A DNA stretch of 64,000 nt from Haemaphysalis longicornis (taxonomy: Eukaryota > Arthropoda > Arachnida > Ixodida > Ixodidae): the NCBI GenBank assembly GCA_013339765.2, contig CM023450.1, forward strand, positions 186,025,269-186,089,268, read 5' to 3'. Each line of letters opens with the position of its first letter. The first letter of the stretch is position 1. The notes below the pieces were generated by a model that did no database searches, was not told where the DNA came from, and was given only the letters and a program-made list of their open reading frames with translations. A program made the translations under genes and the position numbers. This document shows, piece after piece, positions 33,432 through 43,700 of the stretch.

Positions 33432-33575
33432 AGAGTTTTAGTATAGCGTTTAGCTGTGGCGTTAACGTTTGCGAGCCGCATTCGCAAACGGATAGCGTCT
33501 TGTTACGCGACGGTTAGCGTGCCCGCTAACGCTATGGGCGCGATAAAGTGGTGCTTTCCGCTATACTAAAACTCT
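33432..33575. repeat. Short MITE with perfect 17-bp terminal inverted repeats
   Basis: AGAGTTTTAGTATAGCG (33432-33448) is mirrored exactly at 33559-33575. Inside are further hairpins, for example GTTTGCG-AGCCGCATT-CGCAAAC and GTTAGCG-TGCC-CGCTAAC. At 144 bp it has no coding capacity. Flanks show no clear target duplication. Confidence 0.8.
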
Positions 33576-34451
33576 GCCGCTTGCGCCATAGCGTACCACG
33601 CATGGACCGTAAAGGCGCTCCCGCTTGCTATCGGAGCGGAGCGGACCGTCAGAAACGGTCAGCTGAAACTCGCTATTTAAGATGACAAATGCTTGTCCGA
33701 CAGAGCCGGTTAACACGACCGGCTAGACCTCCGCACGCAGTTCTCCCTGGGTCGCGCTTTTCCAGCCTGCTTTTTATAATTTCATCTCGAGTATCGGGAG
33801 AAGGAGCCAAGTGTTCTTCCTTGTAAACGGTCACGACTTTTTTGTCCACTCCCAATACCGTGTGTCACCCGTGGCCGACTGCTTCCTTGAACGGCCGGCA
33901 GGTGTGGCCTCTTTTCATCGTTAGTTGCCATCGCACTAACACTCGGCGTGACTGGGAGGCAGGCTGTCGTCGCTGCCGGTATGCTGTCACTCAATTTGTT
34001 GTGCGGTGCATGTTCGCTGCGAGCGCTCGAATCAGTTCATCGACCTCAGCCCTTTATAGTTGTGGAAAATTCTTCTCTCTACTAACTATTTGCGTTTTTC
34101 AACGCAATGCATGGGCACGCTTTACTCCAAATGACCGCACTTCGCCTTCAGTGCAATGAACCATCACCACCGTCGGGATGGTTCTTCGGTTCCACTCCTG
34201 AAGGCGTAACCATGGTTCCTTTAGTTCATACCGGGGAGACGGCTTAGGAAGGGCACAGCTTACCATGCGCGCACAGGAGAGGTTTGCCAGAAGTCGCGCG
34301 TCTTTTGAAACGGGGCTATAGGCCTTATGCAAAATCTGCTGCCCTCTCGCGGCCACCGCGAGCGCGACCGCCATGTTCAAGGGCTCAACTGGAAAGCGGA
34401 GCATCGAACTGCAGCGAGTTCCCGGCGATCTATCGTTTCCTATCGTCCAGG
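33576..34451. other. Region upstream of the THAP unit
   Basis: No transposon is recognised. The sequence close to 34452 is moderately GC-rich and would be the 5' flank of the THAP unit; I see no clear promoter motif. An open minus frame at 34099-34404 has no known domain. Confidence 0.3.
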
Positions 34452-35752
34452 ATGCCTACATACTGTTGTGTGCCATGTTGCACACAAAGTGGGAACAAGG
34501 ATGCTCAAGGGGCAAAGGTAAGAATGCTAGAAGTCAAAGTATTAATGTTTATTGCGTGTCGCGCGCGCGTGTGTGCGTGCCGCGCGTGCGTGTCGCGCGC
34601 GCAGCGAATCGTATCCGTGTAAAATTCGTTCATGTAACAATGACAACAACAAATTATGTCCGTGTGATATGAAAGGGGTTACCAAAGAACTGCCTGCTTG
34701 TCTCAATATGCCAGAATTACCTCGCGCTAATGCAGCGGCGATTGCGGACTATACTACTTCGGTGATCGGCGCGAACGCGATCGAAGCTATAAAAAGAATT
34801 ACAGCGAATGCTGAATGGAACGGTCAGCGCTCGTGCGTGTAATACTGATAAATTAGCGTTCGTGCTTGCTGGTTCGGTGTTTGAAATTATTTGATCCTTC
34901 GGAAGGCAGGAGTGTCAACTGGCTTGAACATAGAGGGTGCAACCGCTGTGTTTACATGCTTTGCGAGTTCAAGGCGAACGTCGCTGCTACTGTTCATGTC
35001 CGGACGTACTTTATGTACTGCTTGAAAGATTCCGTTTTTTACATTCTCACAACGAAGAGAAGTTTGCACGCGATGTAAGCATTCTGCGTTCACACCAAAT
35101 GCAGGGCAAAATGAGTTCGAGTGGTCGCGTGAACGAACTCCGTGCCGAACACGAACCATCGCTTGATCCGCGATTTTTCTTGCCATGAATGACGATTATC
35201 TGGCCAAAAGCACACGCAAAAAAAAAAAAAAAAACGCTGCGCGAAAAAAGACGCCCTTCTAACGAAAAAAGCTACATGGAAAAAGACGCAGTTTAGGTGC
35301 ATTTATTGTATGCCTTAGTTCTGCAATTAGCGCAATAAATGATTATTGAGCATTTTCAGTGCATAATTGAGGAGGTAGAACGAAGGCGAGGAGGGGGTAG
35401 CTGTTTCGTAGACATTGTTCTCTGGGGTGTACCACCGTTGTACCCTCTCATTTTATCAAGTATTTCTTTGCTACCTTCCTTAGGTGAACCTATCGTATCG
35501 TACTTGCGATTACAAGCTAGCACACACTTTCAGTACGGAAAACAAGCTAAAGAGGTTGTTTTTTCCCTCCATGGCAATCATCACATCATCTCATTTTTGC
35601 AGGTGTCATTCCACTGCATTCCTGATGGTGAAGAAGCTCGCAAGGCATGGCTGATTGCCATGAAAAGGGACCCCCCATTCAATGTCAGGACTGCCAGAGT
35701 TTGTTCGCAGCACTTTACTCAAGATGATTTCTTGAAGAACATGATTTCTTGA
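34452..35752 (+). CDS. THAP zinc-finger domain, two exons, broken at exon 2 end
   Basis: Exon 1 (34452-34517) encodes MPTYCCVPCCTQSGNKDAQG-AK and stops at donor AAG|GTAAGA in phase 0. Exon 2 starts after TTTTTGCAG at 35603 in phase 0 with VSFHCIPDGEEARKAW and reads through RVCSQHFTQDDFLK. Together they give the THAP signature: N-terminal cysteines, conserved W, and C-x2-H (CSQH). THAP domains bind DNA in transcription factors and in P-element-type transposases. The C-terminal AVP box is missing. ATGATTTCTTGAAG is repeated (35724 and 35741); the first copy ends exactly where a phase-0 donor would fit, the second precedes AAG|GTAGTT, and the extra 17 bp bring in TGA at 35750. The copy may therefore be damaged. 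3' exons were not found. Whether it is a host gene or transposon part is open. Confidence 0.65.
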
Positions 35753-35754
35753 AG

Positions 35755-35994
35755 GTAGTTCTGTTGGAGCAAGCTCATCGGGTGGTTCCTTGTAGCCCAA
35801 CTCTTGCAGAGCCACAACTGTCTTTAAGACTGCCATCAGGTGGTTACAGTAACCTGATGCCCCAGCCGGACAACTGCACTTAGCTAGCTCCACTTCGCAG
35901 GCCATCGTGAAGGTTAGGTTGACAGTGTACGGGTCTGCATTCTTTTTCCGGCCGGTAGCAGGCACAACGCACAGCAACAGCAGGACGAGCGACA
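35755..35994 (-). CDS. SWIM zinc-finger exon, antisense and next to the THAP exon
   Basis: On the minus strand, acceptor GTTTGGTTTCAG ends at 35995. The open frame reads PATGRKKNADPYTVNLTF and then AKCSCPAGASGYCNHLMAVL. The C-x-C-x7-C-x-H pattern is a SWIM zinc finger, found in MULE-type transposases and in large arthropod proteins that often also carry a YqaJ-like nuclease. The frame continues LQELGYKEPPDELAPTELP and then runs into the antisense of THAP exon 2, where homology seems to end. Start phase 1 does not join directly to the 37076-37248 exon (phase 2), so an exon between would be needed. It is a fragment. Confidence 0.6.
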
Positions 35995-37075
35995 CTGAAA
36001 CCAAACAACAGACCCGTGAAATTCAATACAGGCACAGAAACATTACCTGTTCAAGAACTAGACTAGTGCTTACAAATAAGAGAAGGGGAGAAAGCCGTCA
36101 TTTAGACCTAAATTTGAATACGGTGTGACGTGGCCTTTAATGCAGACCCTTGGGAATAAACAGGACGGCTGGTAGTTGAAGCATTTATGACGATTATAAA
36201 AAATAATCCCAACATGATTTACGTAGTGTGCAACTAGAGCACCATGGTGTTTGACCATGTTAGAGACTACAGTACCTGCTCTGCATTACAAGAGAGTCCT
36301 TAAACACTCCATAAGTAGTATACACGTTAACAAGCGTGGGTAAAATAAATTAACAGAGTCTTCACACAGCCAAAATAAATGAAACGAGCGCCACAAGCAA
36401 AGGTGACGAAAATATGACAGCCTTTTTAATGACCCTCGCACAAACAATGCGCTTGCGCATGATGCGTTCAGGTGTGCTTTCACGCGACAGAAAGCGCAAC
36501 CCGCAGTCCATAGCGTTAGTCCTATAAAAATTAATCACCAACTGTGTTCGATCGTTTGTAATCAGCACATTCATCGTGGCAAGAGTTCCTTAGTATTTAT
36601 TTTTCATTCAAAACGCTTTGATCAATCCAAAATTTACTCTGCGCCGGGCTGCAGCATTGCAGTGCTATTTGATTTCTTAAAAACGGGATTTCTTTTTTGT
36701 TTTTGCGAGCGACCCAGGATTGCTGTTACAAAAACAAGCGCAAAGTTGAATCGCGGAAGAGCGAGCATTCGTCAATGTTTTTTCGCTTTCATAAGGACGA
36801 TTTGCCGCACTGTTTGTTGCAAAACACGATACCCCAGCGCTACTTGAATAAACAAGAGCCGTGAGCCAAATATTTATTGCATAAAATAAGAAACGCACAA
36901 GAAGTGAAACGGAACACGCGTGTTGCGGCTGCCTGATTTTTCAAAACTTCGATTTGCGTGCGGCACCAATGATGGCTCGGTAAGCTTTAGAATGTAATTC
37001 ATTCTAGGCACCATTAAAGAACTTCTGCGCGAACTCAAAAGCACATACAAATAACAACAAACCAAGAGTACTTAC

Positions 37076-37248
37076 CCGGCGCACCGTTTCCTCTTCATCG
37101 TCGGCAGGCAAACGTACGATTCGGTGGCGAACTTGTAACTGCGCTCCTGGTGCCGTTGCGATTGCGTTTTGGACGCGTAATATGTCTCCGCGAAGCCGGA
37201 CGGGAACCGGGGCAACGCAGACAAGTCCACACACCATTCATCAGTCAT
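37076..37248 (-). CDS. Candidate first exon upstream of the SWIM exon
   Basis: ATG at 37248 on the minus strand opens MTDEWCVDLSALPRF and continues with SQRHQERSYKFATESYV. It ends after 57 codons plus two bases at a consensus donor GG|GTAAGT (37075). It lies 1.1 kb upstream of, and on the same strand as, the SWIM exon. The Y-K-x-x-x-E-x-Y-V wording recalls the N-terminal part of tick SWIM/YqaJ-type proteins, by memory only. Unspliced, the frame stops within one codon of the donor, which favours a real exon border. Confidence 0.4.
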
Positions 37249-37572
37249 GACTCATTACGTGCGACAACACAGCACGAGACGTGCAGCGAGTCACCAAGAA
37301 GCGATAACACGCACGCGCAGCACCTTGTAGCACACGTATTCCCGACCGGCGCTATCCTTAAACATGGCGTCGAAGCGAAGGTTCGATTCGGCTGCGACAG
37401 AGGGCAGCACTTTTGCATAAGGCCTAATCGCCTTGACGGCGGTCTCTCTGCTTGTATCGTGTCACAGAAGGTTTCTCCGCCGCACGAAACCGGTTCACAG
37501 TGTAGAAAAAAAAATGATAAAAATAAAGGAAGGTCCTAGCGCCTTCATAATTTATATAAGACGGCTTATATT

Positions 37573-37602
37573 AATGCATTGCCGCTTTCTCGGCAATGCA
37601 TT
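37573..37602. repeat. Perfect 12-bp hairpin with 6-nt loop
   Basis: AATGCATTGCCG, then CTTTCT, then CGGCAATGCATT. This may be a terminus of a foldback element; it is not followed by a T-run. Confidence 0.8.
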
Positions 37603-37689
37603 TGTGCTTAGAGGCGAAGCTGACTTTAAGGAAATCGGTGTAAGTTTGGTCTTTGCGAGCTGGATTTCCCACATTGCCTGTTGCTCACT

Positions 37690-38020
37690 GAAGTAGGGCC
37701 ATCTACGCAGGGAGTATTATTGCAGAAAACGGCTCTAACTCCTGTGTTATAGAAAGTACCTTAAATTCTATGACAATGAGCCGCAAAGACGACTCTACCA
37801 TTACGCCAAGTTTCATTTGCTTGTAATGAGTAGTTATACTTCACAGTAACGTTGCAAACGTTACAGAACTACAGTCTTCTGTCAGTACATGGGGGTCTAC
37901 GCAGGGAGTGTGGTTAGAGAAAACTATTGTAAGTGTTCTTTTACCATAAATATCTGAAAAAAAAAAATATGTGACGGCTAAGAGTCGTCTTAGCCGCAAA
38001 GACGACTCTAAAATTACGCT
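37690..38020. repeat. Diverged direct repeat, two units of about 200 bp
   Basis: TCTACGCAGGGAGT occurs at 37692 and 37894, and AGCCGCAAAGACGACTCTA at 37780 and 37992, so the unit is about 200-212 bp and repeated twice. The second unit also holds a hairpin AGAGTCGTCTT-AGCCGCA-AAGACGACTCT. Confidence 0.7.
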
Positions 38021-38449
38021 CAAGAAAGAAACCTGAGCTAAAGGCAATCTTCGTGAAGACAATCCAAAATCCGCTGTTTATGCAGATTTGACACTGGGTG
38101 GAACTGGGTATACTTTTCTTTTGCGTTCTGAGGAGAATCACGGGAAACGGCGTCGTAGCAATGGCGGCGAAAGACGGGACCACCGAGGCGTGTACGTCCG
38201 GGCGCGGCCCAGCCGGTATCGAATGGTTGACAGGCGCCGACGTAGCAGACGGCAGGAAACCGTGTAAAGGCGCAGTAGGTGGCAAGTGTGCCCTAAATGC
38301 GAGAGAAAGAAATAAACCTTCTAGAATGGCGTTTCACATGGCGTGAGTGTCCCTCGTATGCTTTTTCAACAGCGGAGCATGCTTAATCTTGAGCTCCAGC
38401 CTTGCCGGGCGACGCTCAAAAAATTAGCAGTGGCTTAGCTCGGCTATGC

Positions 38450-39055
38450 CAGGGTATACGTAGCGTGAGCTAAGGTTCAGCTGGTTATTTTCAGGTTTCC
38501 TGGTTGTCTAGGAATAGCTGATTATGCTTACTGCTGCTAAAACGATTTCCAATGCAATCCAATTCAATTCAATCCAATCCAATCCAATCCAATCCAATCC
38601 AATCCAATCCAGTCCAGTCCAGTCCAGTCCAGTAACTGCTCCTCGCGCATGCGCAGCACGGCTCTCCAGGAGCCACGCGAAACGGCTATCAAGCGGCTCC
38701 TGCGCAGCGTCAGACTTAGCTACTGCGCAAAGGAGGCGCACAGCTAGGCACGCGCCGGCGCCAGTGCGTCTGCCGCGGCTATGACGTCACTCCTCTGGAA
38801 TGCGCAGAGCGGCGAATGTGTAGACCCAATTCTCTACACACCCGCACTCCAATTGGATTGGCGTTCAATCCAACACAAGCCAATCCAACCCAATCCAATC
38901 CAATCTAATCCAATCCAATCCGATCCGATCCGATCCGATCCGATCCGATCCGATCCAAACCAATCCAATGCTCCTCGCGCTTGCGCAGAACGGCCCTTCA
39001 TGGCCCACGCGAAACTGCTCAACCTCGGCCAGTGTAGCTTACGCTACAAAATCGG
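38450..39055. repeat. Dispersed repeat with pentamer satellites, copy 1
   Basis: The left border TACGTAGCGTGAG.TAAGGTTCAGCTGGTTATT and the right border CACGCGAAACTGCTCAACCTCGGCCAGTGTAGCT recur at 49042-49540. The centre holds two pentamer arrays: (AATCC)n passing into (AGTCC)n at 38555-38633, and (CAATC)n passing into (CGATC)n at 38881-38969. Open frames here such as SIQSNPIQSNPIQS only reflect the satellites. Confidence 0.8.
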
Positions 39056-39579
39056 GATAACAAAGTGGACAGGAGGAATGCTTCGCCAAGAAGTGTGAGG
39101 GGTAGTTGCGAGGAGGCAATGAGCCGACGCGCAGGTGTGGGGAGTGCGCGTTACGGCACAGATGTTCGGGTGGGGTGGGGCGCGTCGAGGATTGGCTGGG
39201 GGATCATCATTAGGATTGGCAGCGGAATAATCATCGTCGAGAATGGGCTGGCGGGATCAACATTAGGCTGCGGCTAATGATGATTTAAGATCTGACGTGC
39301 GGGTGTTCTCGTGTTGAGAGAGGCGGCGTCCGCTCAGCGGCATCAGTGCCCGATCTACCGATGAGACGGGCAGAGTTAAGAAAGTGCCCTCAGAAAATTC
39401 AAGTTAAAGCTAGAGGAAGTGCGAAGTTCAAACTATATGAAAAGCCGAGGTTAAGCTATAGACGACCACCAGCTCCGCTGTATCCTCAGTCTTCGCATCG
39501 CAACTGCATAGGCTGCCGAATTTTTTTTCTTCCCCGATCGCGACCATTTGCAGAAACGTATGTGTATCTGTACATATAT
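39056..39579. other. Unassigned stretch
   Basis: G-rich, with loosely repeated GGATCATCATTAGGATTGGC-like phrases (39180-39290). No gene recognised. Confidence 0.35.
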
Positions 39580-40106
39580 CAGAAATTGCAAAATTACTTC
39601 TAAAAAGTAATTAAATTACATTACTCATTACTTTCCTAGAATTTTCTAAAATGTAATTAAATTACAATAGAAATAACAGGTGGGTGAAAGTAATGACATT
39701 ACATTACTATTACTTTTCAATAGTAATGAAATTACTTTGAAATTACTTTGAAACGCATGAAAAGTGAACGAAGAGGCACGAGAAAGCAGGCGGATCTCTA
39801 ATCGAAGCATTGTTTTCACCTCGTTCGTAGAGTTCCAATGCCCAGAGACTCCCTGGAATTGGAACTCTACTTGGTCAACTTTCCTTGGTCAACTGTTTAT
39901 GCCGTAAGAGAAGCGTACAGCCTATATCGTAGTCAAAAGTAATTGGGGAAGTAATGAGTAATTTTCATGACGTTACTGACCTGAAGTAATTTATTACATT
40001 ACTATATTACCAACACTCAAAAGTAATCCATTACATTACTCATTGCAGCAGAAAGTAATTTAACTACTGTAATTTAATTACTGTAATTTCATTACTGCCA
40101 AGTCTG
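39580..40106. mobile_element. hAT-like MITE made of TAATTACTTT-type repeats (527 bp)
   Basis: Both ends are built of AGTAAT, TAATTACATTAC and AATTACTTT words in inverse orientation, a layout known from non-autonomous hAT elements in animals. The left end CAGAAATTGCA resembles the inverse of the right end, CAGACTTGGCA. Candidate 8-bp duplications are ACATATAT (39572-39579) and ACAAAAAT (40107-40114), matching at 6 of 8 positions. The centre (39760-39940) is unrelated. Confidence 0.65.
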
Positions 40107-40119
40107 ACAAAAATACTGA

Positions 40120-40291
40120 TGTGTATTTACTCGTTTTAAATTTACTAGCGTAAAGCTTGTGTCTATGTTTTTTGCTGCCAACGCATTTGTATATGGGCCT
40201 CCACTAGCTTTGGCTATTGGCCCAACACTTTCTTGCGTACTTATATACCATTGCAACAAAATAAACTCAAACTCAAACTCAAACTCAAACT
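40120..40291 (+). mobile_element. LINE 3' UTR with (ACTCAA)n tail
   Basis: GGGCCTCCACTAGCTTTGGC, TATTGGCCCAAC and CATTGCAACAAAATAA are followed by about five ACTCAA units (40264-40291). The pattern of a self-pairing GGGCC/GGCCC 3' end and a hexamer tail resembles a 5'-truncated LINE copy lacking any coding part. Confidence 0.5.
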
Positions 40292-40830
40292 ACGGGAATG
40301 AACTTATAGTTTGCGTAACTGAAAGGAGCTATGCTGGCTCGTAGTGCTCATCGGAGGTTTATTGTAACTAGCTGTGTCAGGTTTTGACGCTCGCTGGCGA
40401 CGCTAGGTGTTACCACGGCGTCGGCGCCACGGTGTAATGCTCCGAAGCGCGACCTCGCTCTTATTTTATACACCTTTGATGGGTGCGCTACCGTGCACAC
40501 TGCAGACTTCGTCGTCGAGTACGATAACGCGCTCTCGCATCCCACGCTTAATGGCGAAGCTTACGAGTCCTTCAATTTTTCTTTCTGGTCTCTAAGCCCA
40601 CAGAAGTCTCAAACTAAGAGAAACGTAAGCCTGTATACGGTGTCAGATTCAAAACGATGGCTGATATTTCACACGTTTTACGCATCTCGCCCGGTCTTAG
40701 TGGAACGGTAGACCACCCACGATTTGTGCAGAGAAGGCGGAATTTGAATGGCGGGATGGCGCTGCAGACAAACGGAGCGAAGGTGACGAAGAAGGAGACG
40801 GAGGCTCCTTGAACTGTTATACCCCTGCCA
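40292..40830. other. Unassigned stretch
   Basis: No gene recognised. GGCGCCACGGTGTAA-type GC patches at 40410-40440. Nothing further. Confidence 0.35.
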
Positions 40831-40833
40831 AAC

Positions 40834-42213
40834 GTGCCTATTCATGTGCACTTCCACACCACAGTAAACAGGATTCTAAAGCAAGGAGAACAATTACTCC
40901 AACTTATGAAACGTGTCTCCAATAGGCAGAGAGGACTTAAAGAAGAAGACCTACTCCGACTTAAGGAAGCGCTCATCACATCTCGCATAAGATACTCCAT
41001 TCCTTATACAAACGTCAACAAGACCCAACTGCAGAAATTGGACACTCTACTACGAAAAGCCTCAAACATATCTTTAGGACTACCGATCACCACCTGTAAT
41101 AAGGTCATCGAGGACATGGGCACCACAGCCACCATTGAAGGAATTGTCTCAGTCCACAAACACAACCAACTTAGGAGACTGAGGCCGGAATTCCACTCCT
41201 GCAATCGATCGGCTATGATTCCCAAGCAACGGTGCACGACTACTGCAAGATAGATCCTATATACAGACAGCAGTTAACGATAGCACCCATTCACGGTAAT
41301 ATGGACGGCACTATAGACACACAGAGCGAAGGGCCATCAGGGCCAAATATTTCAATAAGAAACCGGAAAGAGAACCCCACCAAATGCATGTATACACGGA
41401 CGCGGCGGGAAAAGGCACCTCGTGGGCTGTCGCGTACTGGACGGTGCTCAACGGATCCTATACAGAAGGGAACAAACAGTTCAACTCCGCAGAAGAAGTG
41501 GAACTATACGCCATTGGCAAAGCTGTTATCCACCTCTCCCAACCAGCCCGTCCCCTAAACATCTATACCGACAACAAGAGGAGAATGTCGACTCTTAGAC
41601 TCCGGTCATACATCCCGCTCGGCGGCACACCTGTTCAAGCATATTCAAGGAACTGTGAAGCTGTACTGGATTCCTGGCCACGCCGGGGTACTGGGAAACG
41701 AAAATGCTAATCAGCTTGCCCGAGACGCATACATCCGGGCTCCCAGCAACGGCTGCCAAAGTCCGACCTCTCAGGAGCCAACTCACCCGCAACTTCACCT
41801 TACAGAATACAAAACAGCGAAACGACTACTCCCAGCTCCTCACCCTAACCTAACAAGACAGCAGCAAACGCTATTCCGACAAGCACAAGCCGGAACACTC
41901 GAAACACCTGCGAGGCTACATCTCATCAGATATGGCAAAACAACACCCTTACCATCATGTTCACAGTGCAAAACTACAAATACCCAAGACCACATTCTTT
42001 GGCAGTGCCCCCAATACATCCAAATTAGAAAACAATACACTAGAGAGTGGCTGACCTCACCTAGAAGAGAAGAGGAGCAACGCGGCCTGATTGACTTCAT
42101 TCAAGAAGCCGTCAGCAGAAGCCTGAACCGAGGCATCTGAATCTCGCAACGCTCCCTACAGCTCCTCCTCACTTTCTACCTGTGAATAAAATATTATCTC
42201 TCTCTCTCTCACA
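40834..42213 (+). mobile_element. I-like LINE with RNase H, 5' truncated, frameshifted
   Basis: Three frames in series carry the end of a reverse transcriptase (RVSNRQRGLKEEDLLRLKEA and ITSRIRYSIPY, 40905-41010), an RNase H domain (VYTDAAGKG, AEEVELYAIGKAV, IYTDNK, then WIPGHAGVLGNENANQLARD), and a C-terminal zinc knuckle (CSQCKTTNTQDHILWQCP near 41960). RNase H after the reverse transcriptase is typical of the I-like group. Two frameshifts lie at about 41255-41385 and 41600-41660. The 3' end is AATAAAATATTA with a TCTC tail (42182-42211). The last 161 codons form an uninterrupted frame, so the copy is relatively young. Confidence 0.85.
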
Positions 42214-42494
42214 GAGTGCACACGGCTAAAAGGTCATTCGAGAGCATCTAAACGGCAGAGATGAATGACACTTTACAAGGAACGCACTTTAAGCTAAGTG
42301 TATTCCCCAAATAACTTTACCGGGGCCAGCTCGGCGAGTGAGTAATCTCGTGAGCAGAAGTCCAAAAATCCAGAAAAATAACATAAAGCCGCGAGCGTTT
42401 AGATGGTAATAAGTAATGTTAAAAGTTCGTTGCAGACATATTATAGATTTACTTTTGCAAAAAGAGAAGCAGCGAAGAAAAACAAGAAAATAAC

Positions 42495-42541
42495 CTCTCT
42501 CTCTCTCGAGTCGATGATGAATGATGATGATGATGATGATT
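42495..42541. repeat. Short CT and GAT microsatellites
   Basis: A (CT)n run at 42495-42507 is followed by (GAT)n at 42513-42541, shortly before the scaffold gap. Confidence 0.85.
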
Positions 42542-42619
42542 GGAGACCCTCCCTTTGTATCGGAACGTCGGTTGTCAACAACCGACTTGCCTGTGTTGTG
42601 ATACTTGTTTGCCTTATTT

Positions 42620-42719
42620 NNNNNNNNNNNNNNNNNNNNNNNNNNNNNNNNNNNNNNNNNNNNNNNNNNNNNNNNNNNNNNNNNNNNNNNNNNNNNNNNN
42701 NNNNNNNNNNNNNNNNNNN
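42620..42719. other. Scaffold gap of 100 N
   Basis: Exactly 100 undetermined bases, the usual placeholder for a gap of unknown size. Features on either side may not be adjacent in the genome. Confidence 0.99.
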
Positions 42720-43700
42720 CACTTCGTCGTCTTTTTACAGTAGGTGGTGTTGCGTACAGGAAAGCGTCACCGAAACGGGCTCCGTCGCCTCCGTCATGCT
42801 TGTGGTAGCGCGGTGGTGAGCGGCTAGCAAATGCTGCTGCTTTGGTGACGACCACAAGGAGCCGGAGGTCGACTTAACTGGGTCACTACATGACTAGAGA
42901 TGAGCCGAAGCAATACAGGAACAATACCCTTCCGGGCGAGGTTACAGTACAGCACTCCCACAGAGTGACAGCATGGATTCGCTGCTCTAGGACAAATGGC
43001 TTCTGCGTTCGGAGGCACACCGTAATTATGCCCGATGCGCTAACGGTCAAACAGTTCTAGTGCTTCCTACACACGGCCCGAACATAGTACAGATACACAC
43101 AACACTCTTTCCGAGTTCGTGAGGGGCCGGAAACAGCGGCGCTCGCTGAATCTGAGAGAGGGGAGCATTCAGTGGCTAATGCGCCATCTTCTCAACTCTA
43201 GGAACTCGAGACCTAAAAATGGAGGACGCTCACACTAACACGTAACGCATGAAGGTAGTGAAGCTGGACGGGACCTCCACGACCATACGACGGATCAGTT
43301 CACGACTGCAGCCGATTTGCTTTTCACTGCCGCAACAACCTTTACTCCATCATTGTTATAAGTGTAAGTTTCCTTCATTTTTCTTTTGAAGTGATAATCA
43401 TTGGACATTACCTTGGAGGGGCGTACGCTACGACGTTTACGAGCAAGTGTTGCCACGATTACGGGGAACGCTGGAGCTTTTTCTTTTTTCTGCCAATCTT
43501 GGCCCATGTCATTAACTGGTTATGCTTTGGTTGACAAACATCGGTCGTTGATGCTGGGCGGTCATCGTCCCCTATCTTTAATTAGTAAGGCCATAATTTC
43601 ACCCCTCACCAACAGGTTTTCGTCCTAACCTCAGCACCACTGGCCCCGTCTGGCTCCTCAGACGGGTGATTAACCGGAAATACTCCCGACCACACCCCGA
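42720..43700. other. Unassigned stretch
   Basis: No gene is assigned. Segment 43100-43165 (ACAACACTCTTTCCGAGTTCG, GAGAGAGGGGAG) is related to 26083-26145. The part after 43600 may be the decayed start of the LINE that follows. Confidence 0.35.

Noticed and set aside
38524..39098. Frames rich in NPIQS repeats as a repeat protein
   Set aside because: They only translate the AATCC/CGATC pentamer satellites, and the minus strand is equally open.
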